9,986 nt of DNA from an uncultured Muribaculaceae bacterium (GTDB lineage: Bacteria; Bacteroidota; Bacteroidia; Bacteroidales; Muribaculaceae). The position numbers and the translations under genes are program-made. How positions within the stretch are numbered: position 1 is the stretch's first letter; the number at the start of each line of letters is the position of its first letter. This document shows, piece after piece, positions 1 to 7,247 of this stretch. The notes below the pieces were generated by a model. It made no database searches, had not been told where the DNA came from, and saw only the letters and a list, made by a program, of their open reading frames with translations. Location: positions 1 through 9,986 of the forward strand of contig CAJTUG010000003.1 of assembly GCA_910579605.1 (NCBI GenBank), given 5' to 3'.

Positions 1-2
1 CT

Positions 3-746
3 TTCATCAAAATCAACCGACCTCAACATCAAACGCTTCGTTCTGTGCCCCATAGATTAAACCAAAGTGCTTCGGGTGTTAATTTTTTTCAATCGGATGA
101 TATCGATAGTTGCCGCGTTATAGAGGTTTGGAGTTTTGACAGTTTCCGGAGCGGAGAAAACGGGTTGCATGATTTTATGTGGCGTTGCCGCTTTTTTGCG
201 CCAGACGGGACAGTTTTGTCGGAATTTGATTCTCCATATAGCCACCATAGTCATCCTTATATGGTTAAGTTTTATCCGCTGATTGACGGGGAGGTACATT
301 CTTTTGTAGAAGATGTTATAGACCAACAGAAATATATCAACCGGTTGATAGTGACAATAGACCATATAATGAATTGCTCTGCAAAAGGGGTTCTTCTCTT
401 TCCGGTGGAGCAGCTGCCGCCAGGGGTTGGATGGGATAAGGTTACGGAGAATTGGGCTCAAGCCGACGGAGTTATCCCAATAACTGGACGAAGTCCACAG
501 ATGCCTCAACAGGTAATATCCAATTCGGGGAATACAGATGCCCATCGTCTGCTTGATGTGCAGTTGAAATTATTTCGGGAGGTTTCCGGAGTGAGTGATG
601 CGTTGGCCGGGCAAGTGACGGGAGCGCGAGGAGCAGAAATGCTTGAATCACAAGTGCGTAATGCTACAATATCTTTGTCGGATATTTTCAAGACTTTTGG
701 TGATTTTATGTCGAAACGTAATGATAAGGCTCTAAAGAGTGTTTAA
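3..746 (+). CDS. phage portal-like protein, 3' part; 5' end outside window, C-terminus probably truncated
   Basis: The frame is open from base 3 with no stop, so the gene starts before the window; the GTG at 45 is internal. 247 residues are visible. The call rests on the segment at window residues 85-115 (HPYMVKFYPLIDGEVHSF, then VEDVIDQQKYINRL), on VSGVSDALAGQ at 194-204, and on the Gln/Asn-rich helical stretch 216-235. These recall the late part of tailed-phage portal proteins from Bacteroidales phages, which form the dodecameric ring for DNA packaging and exit. In that family the chain normally continues past the last helix. Here it stops at KALKSV, and neither other frame continues it, so I infer C-terminal truncation. 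No terminase, capsid or integrase is visible, and everything to the right looks chromosomal. This suggests a decayed prophage edge. Family assignment is from memory; another phage structural protein remains possible. Confidence 0.55.
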   Translation, partial: FIKINRPQHQTLRSVPHRLNQSASGVNFFQSDDIDSCRVIEVWSFDSFRSGENGLHDFMWRCRFFAPDGTVLSEFDSPYSHHSHPYMVKFYPLIDGEVHSFVEDVIDQQKYINRLIVTIDHIMNCSAKGVLLFPVEQLPPGVGWDKVTENWAQADGVIPITGRSPQMPQQVISNSGNTDAHRLLDVQLKLFREVSGVSDALAGQVTGARGAEMLESQVRNATISLSDIFKTFGDFMSKRNDKALKSV

Positions 747-838
747 TGGTGTTCCCCTGATATGAGTTGAAAGGACGCCTTAGTGGAATTTTTGGTTGTT
801 AAATTTGTTTAATGCTACGAAAAAAAAGAGATAAAAGC

Positions 839-869
839 ATTGCGGTGTTGAATATTTGTCATAACTTTG
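839..869 (+). promoter_or_regulatory. Bacteroidota sigma-ABfr type promoter
   Basis: The -7 element TAACTTTG at 862-869 fits TAnnTTTG exactly. ATTG at 839-842 fits three of four bases of the -33 TTTG, with a 19-nt spacer, which is the usual distance. Initiation is expected near 876. No gene on this strand lies within reach before the terminator at 915-945, so the promoter appears to serve a short noncoding transcript. Confidence 0.6.
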
Positions 870-875
870 CGATGT

Positions 876-946
876 GTTTTTCATAGTATTAGATTAAGAT
901 AAAGGTTTAAACGGAAAAGGGAAGTTGTGAAATTTCCCTTTTTTTA
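876..946 (+). ncRNA. candidate small RNA, about 70-75 nt
   Basis: This is the expected transcript between the promoter at 839-869 and the hairpin and T-run at 915-945. It has an AT-rich unstructured 5' half (containing TCATAGTATTAGATTAAG at 882-899) and a single 3' stem-loop. No start codon opens a credible reading frame inside it. The 5' string resembles one I recall as recurring in Bacteroidales intergenic regions between a promoter and a terminator, but I could not check this. It may be a free small RNA or a leader terminated early. It is transcribed away from the truncated portal gene and toward the 3' end of the DUF2851 gene, ending before it. Confidence 0.45.
915..945 (+). terminator. 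intrinsic terminator of the candidate small RNA
   Basis: A 9-bp stem pairs AAAAGGGAA (915-923) with TTCCCTTTT (934-942) across a 10-nt loop. An unbroken run of T covers 939-945. Read on the minus strand the stem persists but has no T-run beyond it, so it would be a weaker stop for the minus-strand cluster that ends at 1042. Confidence 0.7.
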
Positions 947-1041
947 TTTTTGTATGTATTAATCTGAGATTTGTAATAGGCTATTAAAATGATTGGTTGG
1001 GTGTTATCGTGACGAATGTTCTGCGTGATGTGGTATGAGTT

Positions 1042-2331
1042 TTAAGGAATGGCTCTTTTGGCGAGTATTCGGTGTCCGAGTCGGCAGAACAGGCATTTTT
1101 TTTGGTCGCAATATTTAGTTTTTAATTCTATTAGGGCTTGTGATGCGAATGCATCGGGGCATTGAATGCCTTCTTGAGTGAAAATTCGGACTAAAGTGTT
1201 GTTTTCGGGCGGTAGTTTCTGGAGGAAATCTATTGCAGATTCTCTTTTCCGGTCGTCGAGATATTCTGTTCCGTAGGCATATAGAACCGGAGCCACGACG
1301 TTTATGATGAGAGAACTTACGGTGTTTTGGCTGAATGCTTTTGGTGATGCACTTTGTTCTTGACCGAAATTATATCGTCTGCTCCAGTATCCGTAGAGAT
1401 TTATATCGAAGAGATTGCGTGCGTCGTCGATTGTGTTGACGTATAGTAGTTGATAACCGATTTTGAAGCCTTGTGAGATCATTGCAGATAGGATGGCGAG
1501 CCTACGCAGAGGGAAATTCTGAGGTCTCATCCTGGCCATTTTCCATGTTATGTTTTGAGGCGGGGCAAGATTGAATTTTTCTGCCATGAATGAGTATTCC
1601 TTTATCATTCGGGCGACGTATGGGTCGGAGGAGATTTGTGGCGGTATGTTGCTGAGGAATCCTGCTTGCCCGAAAAGTATTCCTTCGATTGTTGTCTGGG
1701 AGTCGGCGTGTTTCATGAGCATCCTTAGGGGGGTGCTTAGCGCGAGTTGCTCAAAAGGTTGTGTATTGGTGCTGAATCCTAATGCTCTTGCAAGGGTTAC
1801 GTATATTGCGGCCCCCCAGTCGCCGTGGAATTTTTTTGCTAAAGCGGTTACTCTATCTGCTTTGTATTGAAGCCTTTCGAAAGCGAGTGCTGTTAACCAA
1901 TCGGAGATGTGTATAGGTAGGAAATCTTTGATGTTATCGGCGCATTTTAACCTGTCGGGGTTTTTGTCGACAAGGTCTGCGTATTTTTTAGCGAAATCCG
2001 GTGCGCATTCCATAACGGTCTGTGGGATTGTGTTTCCGTCGGAGCGCTTAATTGATGTGTCGTTTATAGCAACTATGTGGAGTATTACCGAGTCGTATGC
2101 GGGGTCTGAGTCGTGGTGGTGCCTATACCAGTCGGAAGCTTTGACGTGTATTTCTATATTTCCAGCCCAAAGTTTATCGCCTATTCTGATTTTTGCGTTG
2201 AAGAAATCGGGGCCTGCGTTGTGGTTTATTAGTCCAGGATCCATTATCTCTATAGGGTCGCCGTTGACAGTTGCTGTGGCCTTATTTGGCCACAGACGGT
2301 ACTGCCAAACGTATTGCATTAGTTTCTCCAT
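1042..2331 (-). CDS. DUF2851 family protein
   Basis: A 429-residue cytosolic-looking protein with no signal peptide or membrane segment. It matches the DUF2851 family, which is conserved in Bacteroidota and whose function is unknown to me. The typical N-terminus is present: QYVWQYRLWP at 6-15, NHNAGPDFFNAKI at 37-49, GNIEIHVKASDWYRHHHD at 57-74, then a strand ending LHIV. The conserved D42, E60, H62, K64 and the His cluster 71-73 suggest a metal or nuclease-like site, by inference only. The C-terminus has a compact Cys/His motif, C408-x4-C413-x2-C416-x3-H420, that could bind metal. The length appears full. The start at ATG 2331 is the first in frame and lies 26 nt after the ribE stop, so it is probably the last gene of that operon. 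No clear Shine-Dalgarno is present, as is usual in this phylum. Confidence 0.85.
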   Translation of the reverse strand: MEKLMQYVWQYRLWPNKATATVNGDPIEIMDPGLINHNAGPDFFNAKIRIGDKLWAGNIEIHVKASDWYRHHHDSDPAYDSVILHIVAINDTSIKRSDGNTIPQTVMECAPDFAKKYADLVDKNPDRLKCADNIKDFLPIHISDWLTALAFERLQYKADRVTALAKKFHGDWGAAIYVTLARALGFSTNTQPFEQLALSTPLRMLMKHADSQTTIEGILFGQAGFLSNIPPQISSDPYVARMIKEYSFMAEKFNLAPPQNITWKMARMRPQNFPLRRLAILSAMISQGFKIGYQLLYVNTIDDARNLFDINLYGYWSRRYNFGQEQSASPKAFSQNTVSSLIINVVAPVLYAYGTEYLDDRKRESAIDFLQKLPPENNTLVRIFTQEGIQCPDAFASQALIELKTKYCDQKKCLFCRLGHRILAKRAIP

Positions 2332-2357
2332 ATAGAGATTATTCTGCTACATGTCTT

Positions 2358-2969
2358 CTACATTGATGATAGTTCTACCATTCTGGCGAGATATTTGCCT
2401 ATGATGTCAAATTCAATATTAACTATGGAGCCAACTTTTATTTTTTTGAAATTTGTGTGTTCAAGTGTGTATGGTATAATTGCGACACGGAATGAGTCTA
2501 CATTGCTGTTGCATACTGTGAGGCTAACACCGTTGACGGTTACAGATCCTTTTTCTACTGTCATATACCCTTTTTTAGCCATTTCGGGGTCTATGTTGTA
2601 TTTGAATTGGAAATAAGTGCTTCCGTCGAGTTCTTCTATTGCGGTGCAGACAGCGGTTGTGTCTACGTGTCCTTGTACGATGTGTCCGTCGAGTCTTCCG
2701 TTCATTTGCATTGATCTCTCGAGATTTACGAGGTCTCCGGGTTTTAGGAGGCCAAGGTTCGATCTGTCGAGGGTTTCTTGTATTGCAGTTACGGTATAAT
2801 TGTTGTCTGGTTCTATTTTGACAACAGTGAGGCAAACGCCGTTGTGAGCGACGGATTGGTCAATCTTGAGTTGGTCTGTGAATGATGCGTTAACGGTAAT
2901 ATTTATATTTGATCCGTTTTTTTCAATAGCCACGATTTTAGCGGCTTCTTCAACTATACCAGAGAACAT
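2358..2969 (-). CDS. ribE: riboflavin synthase, alpha subunit
   Basis: Catalyses dismutation of two 6,7-dimethyl-8-ribityllumazine molecules to riboflavin plus the pyrimidinedione, the last step of riboflavin synthesis in the cytosol; the active form is a homotrimer. The 203 residues form the two tandem lumazine-binding beta-barrels of the family. Barrel one opens with MFSGIVE (1-7) and carries SVAHNGVCLTV (39-49). Barrel two begins near GRLDGHIVQGHVD (91-103) and carries GSVTVNGVSLTV (141-152). IPYTLEHTNF (165-174) and a short C-terminal helix follow. Length is close to the usual 200-215. ATG 2969 gives the canonical MF(S/T)GIVE start. The stop of GH31 is only 5 nt upstream, which implies cotranscription and possibly translational coupling. 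I see no FMN riboswitch in front of it. The other rib genes are not in the window. Some bacteria call this gene ribC. Confidence 0.96.
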   Translation of the reverse strand: MFSGIVEEAAKIVAIEKNGSNINITVNASFTDQLKIDQSVAHNGVCLTVVKIEPDNNYTVTAIQETLDRSNLGLLKPGDLVNLERSMQMNGRLDGHIVQGHVDTTAVCTAIEELDGSTYFQFKYNIDPEMAKKGYMTVEKGSVTVNGVSLTVCNSNVDSFRVAIIPYTLEHTNFKKIKVGSIVNIEFDIIGKYLARMVELSSM

Positions 2970-2974
2970 GTTTC

Positions 2975-5314
2975 TTATTTAATGTTGATTGATGTTGTTT
3001 TACCTGGGAGGAAAGAGACAGAGAATGTTATGGAGTTGTTTTCTTTGTTGAAAACAGATTCTGTTTCTTGCCCGTTGACGGTTATTTGAGCATTTTCGGG
3101 GCAGAAGACTTTGAAAGTCATTTTTATTTTCTCGGGAGCCCCGGGATATGTCCCGTTTGAATTTATTGAGATTCGAGATGTTCCGTTTCTATCGGTAGCC
3201 CCTTTGAAATTGATGATTCGGTATTGATTGTTTTCTAAAGATTTTGGGCTTGTGCGGTTGTCGTCGAAGAGCTCAAAAGAACCTTCTTGCCCTGGGAAGG
3301 GGTAGTAGTATATTGTGTAATCGTCGGGGCGGTATTGGCCGGTGTTTTGCATAGGATAGTCTGCCATCGGTATGAAAGCGCCGGCTTTTACGAATACCGG
3401 GATTGTGTTTAGGTCGGCATTTACTGTTTGGGCAGTTCCTCCTGCGAAATGTTTAGCCGGGTTTTCCATGTCTATCCAGAAAGTTCCAGGCATTGGGAAT
3501 TCAACGTTTCTACTTGTTGTGTTTTCTGTCATAACAGGAGCGACAAGGATGTCTTTGCCCCAAAGGAATTCGTCGGATATGTTGTCGTAGTTTTTTCCAC
3601 CGTAGAAATTTAGCGGACGGGCTAATGGCCATCCTTTCGAGGCGTTTTCGTAGGCGAGGGAGTAGTTGTATGGCAGCCAACGGTATCTGTCTTTTGCAAT
3701 TTGGAGGAGTTTTTCGGCGTGCATGGGGTAGTTGAACGGTTCGGCGAATTCTTGGGCGTGTGTCCTGAATATGGGGTTGAACAGCCCCATTTCTACCCAA
3801 CGCAGGTATAGGTCGGGTATGAATGGATTTTTCCCGACGGCAAAACCTCCGAGGTCGCTTGACATGTATCCGAGTCCGCTGAGTCCGGAGTTTAGCATAA
3901 TTCTGACTTGAGGTTCAAGTCCTCCCCAAGAACGGGAAACGTCGGTTGACCACGGGAAAACGCTTTGTCTTTGGAGGCCGATTGTTCCGCCTCTCATGAG
4001 AGTCATGAGTCGGCGGTCGGGGTATTTTTCGGCGAAAAGATCTGAAATAATGCTGCTCCAGTCGTTTCCGTATTTATTATGGTACTGGCGGGCAGATAGG
4101 CCGTTGTTGTGTATTCCAGTTTCGGGGTGAACTTCGGGTTCTCCGAGGTCTCCCCACCAACCGGCTATTCCCATGTCTGTGAGTTGGCTGTATTTATCAG
4201 CGAGCCATTTTCGGGTGTCGGGGTTTGATACGTCGAACATTCCTCCTTCTCCTACCCATATTTTGACTTCGTGAGATTTCCCTATGGAGTCTTTGACAAA
4301 CATGCCATTAGAGTCGAGTTGACGGTAGTTGTCGATTGCTTTTCCGTTTCTGAGGACGTAGGGTTGTGATATTGCCACGAGGTTTACACCTTTGTCTTTT
4401 AGGGTTTTGAGCATGCCTTTAGGGTCGGGCCATTGGTCGGGTTCCCATTGGAGGCGCCCCATGTCTTGTTCTTTTCCGTACCAATATAGGTCGAGGACGA
4501 TCCCGTCGAGGGGGTATCCTAATTTTTTGAGGGAGTCTACTGTGGCTATTGTTTCTTGTTGTGTTTTATAACCGTATTTAGATGTTATGTATCCGAGAGA
4601 CCAAAAAGGTGGCAGTGGTTGTTTCCCTATGAGTTGGGATAGTTCTTGTGTGAGTTGTGCGAGATTTTGTGTACCACCTACATAGTAATATGTGACGGGT
4701 AGAGGAGATTCTGTTATGTATTGTATTGTGTCTTGTAGTATTAGTTTCGCAGCGGCAAAATCGTCGAAGACAATTGCGGCGCCGCCGTCGGTGAGGAATA
4801 GCGGCATTGTGATGTTCATCTGGTTTATTCTTCGGTCTTTCCCTGTGTATCCATAGTTTTGGCGGTTGTAGACAGTGAGAGTATCTCCTCGGAGGTTTAA
4901 TTTGTGGCCTCTTTCTCCTGCACCGTAGAAAGATCCCGGGGTTTTTAAACCTAAGGAAATAGAGAAATTACCGTTTTTCGACTTTCTTTCGCCGTTGTCT
5001 GAAAGGGTTGTGCTGGCGGCGGGGTCGGAAATTGTTATTCCGTTTGTTCCAGATGTTACGGTTATGCCTGCGGCTGTAGTGAAAGTTGTATTGTTGTCGC
5101 CTGTGGTTTTGGCTTTTTGGCTTATTGGAATAACTACTTGTTGCGGAGGTATTTGTTCTGAAACAGCTATGTTTGTTACTTTTATAATATGGTCTGTGAC
5201 GGCCGATGCGGTTGTTGTTCGGCCTTGTGTTTCAAAAGTAACTGTTTGAGCAAGAGATTGAAATGCGAAAAGTGCAAAGAAAGCAGCCAATGAGCTTTGG
5301 AAGAACGTTTTCAT
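2975..5314 (-). CDS. secreted GH31 alpha-glucosidase or 4-alpha-glucosyltransferase
   Basis: A 779-residue glycoside hydrolase family 31 enzyme, a retaining enzyme acting on alpha-glucosides. Residues 1-22 are a signal peptide (hydrophobic core LAAFFALFAF, cleavage likely after SLA), so it is exported to the periplasm or beyond. A beta-sandwich follows (about 25-230, GAGERG at 131-136), then the (beta/alpha)8 barrel starting PPFWSLGY (235-242). The nucleophile is Asp389 in GWWGDLGEPE and the acid/base is probably Asp458 in WSTDVSRSW; SSDLGGF (485-491) and RTH (517-519) complete the site. Two C-terminal beta domains follow (about 590-779). The D-L-G-E-P-E form of the nucleophile motif recalls transglucosidases such as Cellvibrio Agd31B, so transfer between malto-oligosaccharides is a real alternative to hydrolysis. 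No SusC/SusD genes are adjacent. It lies 67 nt after the gene upstream and 5 nt before ribE. Confidence 0.9.
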   Translation of the reverse strand: MKTFFQSSLAAFFALFAFQSLAQTVTFETQGRTTTASAVTDHIIKVTNIAVSEQIPPQQVVIPISQKAKTTGDNNTTFTTAAGITVTSGTNGITISDPAASTTLSDNGERKSKNGNFSISLGLKTPGSFYGAGERGHKLNLRGDTLTVYNRQNYGYTGKDRRINQMNITMPLFLTDGGAAIVFDDFAAAKLILQDTIQYITESPLPVTYYYVGGTQNLAQLTQELSQLIGKQPLPPFWSLGYITSKYGYKTQQETIATVDSLKKLGYPLDGIVLDLYWYGKEQDMGRLQWEPDQWPDPKGMLKTLKDKGVNLVAISQPYVLRNGKAIDNYRQLDSNGMFVKDSIGKSHEVKIWVGEGGMFDVSNPDTRKWLADKYSQLTDMGIAGWWGDLGEPEVHPETGIHNNGLSARQYHNKYGNDWSSIISDLFAEKYPDRRLMTLMRGGTIGLQRQSVFPWSTDVSRSWGGLEPQVRIMLNSGLSGLGYMSSDLGGFAVGKNPFIPDLYLRWVEMGLFNPIFRTHAQEFAEPFNYPMHAEKLLQIAKDRYRWLPYNYSLAYENASKGWPLARPLNFYGGKNYDNISDEFLWGKDILVAPVMTENTTSRNVEFPMPGTFWIDMENPAKHFAGGTAQTVNADLNTIPVFVKAGAFIPMADYPMQNTGQYRPDDYTIYYYPFPGQEGSFELFDDNRTSPKSLENNQYRIINFKGATDRNGTSRISINSNGTYPGAPEKIKMTFKVFCPENAQITVNGQETESVFNKENNSITFSVSFLPGKTTSINIK

Positions 5315-5381
5315 GGGGAAAAAAGTGGCGTGAGTATGATATACCTGATGTGTTTTATGCTCTTTGAGGAAAGAGATTTAT
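5315..5381 (-). other. 67-nt gap with a small stem-loop ahead of GH31
   Basis: A 6-bp perfect stem with a 4-nt loop (arms 5360-5365 and 5370-5375) sits between the upstream gene and GH31. No T-run follows on either strand, so it is a poor intrinsic terminator and could instead be a processing or stability element. I found no TAnnTTTG element on the minus strand in this gap, so GH31 may depend on read-through from the promoter at 7125. Confidence 0.35.
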
Positions 5382-7103
5382 TCAGGGGTCTATCCAATAT
5401 GTATAAGACCTCCAGTGTATTTGTTTGTCGCCATCGGCAAGGTATTTGGGAGCGTGGTTGCCGGTGCGAGGGTCTCGTTTTGAGTGGCTGTTTGCAATTG
5501 CTTTTGAAATTTGGGCAAATGCTTTTGAGTTTTGCAGTTTGTCGGCCCACTGTGTGTTTACGGTATGGAAATCGTAGTTGTTGAGGGCATGGAACAATTG
5601 AGCCATGCCTAAGTTTTCCATTTCGTCGAGATTCCAGTTTTTGTGTGAGTCGAGGTATTCTGTCGCCGCTTGCTGGTTGAATGATTGTTCGGCGGGTTTT
5701 GGTTCCTGTCTGTTTTCTGTTTTTAGAGTGTCTTGTATTTGCTCTGTGATTGTTTGTTGCAGAGGAGCCGGGGCTTCTTTAACAATTATGACAGGTGCTT
5801 TGTGGCGGTTTTGTTCGGGTTTGAAAATTGCCCAACCTATAGCTATGCCGATGATTATTCCGGCAATTGCGGCAGCGATTGCCAGACGGATGTATTTATT
5901 TTTAGAACCGTACACGAGGTTGTTTGTGTATGATCCTTCTTGTATGTTGTCGGCGGCAATGTCGTATCCTTCTACCGGTGATGCCGTGAGCCGTTTTTTT
6001 GACTGGATATGGAATACTATTGCGTTTGTGGCTTCCGGTCCTTTTACCGGGATTGAGAACCGGTAGGAGCGGCATGTTTCCTTTAGTTGGACAACGGCTT
6101 GTACGCTTGAAGACAGGTCTATGTGCCCTATGAATGGGGTGTGGCCTTGAGCGAATATTTCTACTTTAGCGTTTACGAGGTCGCTGTGGGTGAACGGGTG
6201 CACTGCGTCGATGTCTATTCCGTTTACTTTGACGTCGTATTCGGCCAGTACGGTGTGTGTGCCTTGGGTTGTTACGTAGAAAGTTGCTTTGCTGACAAGT
6301 TTTCGCTGATTGCGCGTGTCGGGAGGGCAGAATTTGAAATCAGGTGAGTCTACAAGAACTTTCTGCCTTAGGGATTCAAATCCTGATTTACGCCATACGA
6401 TTTCTATTTCTTGTCCGACGGGAACAAGGCATGGGTGGTCGAAAGGATGGTGATATATTTGCGGTGCAAAACCTTCGGGAGTGTTGCCTGGAGGAGGTAA
6501 TGTTATGCTATCTTGTGGCTTGTGGAGCTTTAGAGTGATTCCGTTCCATGTTGTTTCGGAGTTTGAGTTTATGAGTATTACTGCGGCAAATGGTACGAAA
6601 TCGGGTTGGTAGAAACGTCTAAGGGCAAACTCTTTGAAAGAAGGTTGGTCTTTTCCGCCGAAGAAGCAAGCGGCGAATTCTCTGCCGTGTGAGTATAGGC
6701 GCATTGCCGATTTTTCGTCGGATTGGTAGTTTTCGGAGTATATTGCCCTCAGTTCAAGAGTTGAATCGGTGTTGAACGATGGTCTCTCTAAAATCTCTTT
6801 TGTGCTGTCTATGACAGTGATTAGTTTTGCCGGATCTATTACCAGAGCGTCGGCGATGTATATTGTTGCGGCTATATAATCGGACGTGGCAGCTTGTAGA
6901 GTCCTTACGATTGAGAGGAAAGTGCCACCTTCGATATAACTTATAATGAAGAGGGTTTCTTGTCTGTTTGTAGGGAATACGGCAGACTGCAGAGCCGGGC
7001 GGAGATCAACTACGTGGCGGCGTATTTCGGCTGTCGGGTTAAAATTAACCAGATTTTCGTATCCGCGCAGCGATTTTGATATATATAGTTGGAGTTTTGC
7101 CAT
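5382..7103 (-). CDS. single-membrane-segment protein of unknown function with PEGA-like beta repeats
   Basis: I do not recognise this 573-residue protein with certainty. No signal peptide. The N-terminal part begins MAKLQLYISKSLRGYENL and has a Gly-Gly turn at 59-60. Residues about 225-252 and 292-341 are beta-rich segments (for example KVEIFAQGHTPFIGHIDL) resembling PEGA or carboxypeptidase-regulatory repeats. One transmembrane helix spans about 404-427 (LAIAAAIAGIIIGIAIGWAIF), preceded by KNKYIR, which suggests a cytoplasmic N-terminal side. A Pro/Glu/Lys/Gln linker (428-472) leads to a mostly helical C-terminal domain (473-573), presumably periplasmic. The start is ATG 7103: a longer frame from TTG 7127 would begin inside the -7 promoter element, leaving no room for a leader. 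It is the first gene of the minus-strand cluster. A scaffold or sensor role is only a guess from the architecture. Confidence 0.75.
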   Translation of the reverse strand: MAKLQLYISKSLRGYENLVNFNPTAEIRRHVVDLRPALQSAVFPTNRQETLFIISYIEGGTFLSIVRTLQAATSDYIAATIYIADALVIDPAKLITVIDSTKEILERPSFNTDSTLELRAIYSENYQSDEKSAMRLYSHGREFAACFFGGKDQPSFKEFALRRFYQPDFVPFAAVILINSNSETTWNGITLKLHKPQDSITLPPPGNTPEGFAPQIYHHPFDHPCLVPVGQEIEIVWRKSGFESLRQKVLVDSPDFKFCPPDTRNQRKLVSKATFYVTTQGTHTVLAEYDVKVNGIDIDAVHPFTHSDLVNAKVEIFAQGHTPFIGHIDLSSSVQAVVQLKETCRSYRFSIPVKGPEATNAIVFHIQSKKRLTASPVEGYDIAADNIQEGSYTNNLVYGSKNKYIRLAIAAAIAGIIIGIAIGWAIFKPEQNRHKAPVIIVKEAPAPLQQTITEQIQDTLKTENRQEPKPAEQSFNQQAATEYLDSHKNWNLDEMENLGMAQLFHALNNYDFHTVNTQWADKLQNSKAFAQISKAIANSHSKRDPRTGNHAPKYLADGDKQIHWRSYTYWIDP

Positions 7104-7124
7104 TCCGCGTGTAGCAATTTTGTG

Positions 7125-7132
7125 CAAAGATA
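7125..7132 (-). promoter_or_regulatory. -7 promoter element of the minus-strand cluster
   Basis: Read on the minus strand this is TATCTTTG, an exact TAnnTTTG match. Initiation would fall near 7118, giving a leader of only about 15 nt before ATG 7103. I see no TTTG at the expected -33 distance (around 7152-7155), so activation by a factor or an alternative sigma is possible. Confidence 0.5.
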
Positions 7133-7203
7133 CGGATAAACTTTTGAAAAACCGAGAATGTAACTGTAAAAATAATAAAAATAGGTCGGGAAATAGCGAT
7201 GGT

Positions 7204-7211
7204 TATGTTTG
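7204..7211 (+). promoter_or_regulatory. candidate -7 element for the structured RNA
   Basis: TATGTTTG matches TAnnTTTG on the + strand and would start transcription near 7218, about 30 nt before the structured RNA at 7248. No -33 TTTG is seen at the right spacing, so this is a weak call supported mainly by position. Confidence 0.3.
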
Positions 7212-7247
7212 CCTAAAACAAAAGGGTGTGAAATTTGTTGATAAGAT

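Noticed and set aside
811..888. Possible 24-codon peptide starting ATGCTACG
   Set aside because: It runs through the promoter at 839-869, so it would not be transcribed from it, and the sequence looks like spacer.
2575..2835. Arg-rich minus-strand frame inside ribE
   Set aside because: An out-of-frame shadow of a clear riboflavin synthase; the Arg-rich composition comes from shifted codons.
5360..5375. Intrinsic terminator between the membrane protein and GH31
   Set aside because: The 6-bp stem has no T-run on either strand.
5605..6066. + strand frame with hydrophobic stretch opposite the membrane protein
   Set aside because: The hydrophobic part mirrors the transmembrane coding sequence of the real gene; no promoter or family resemblance.
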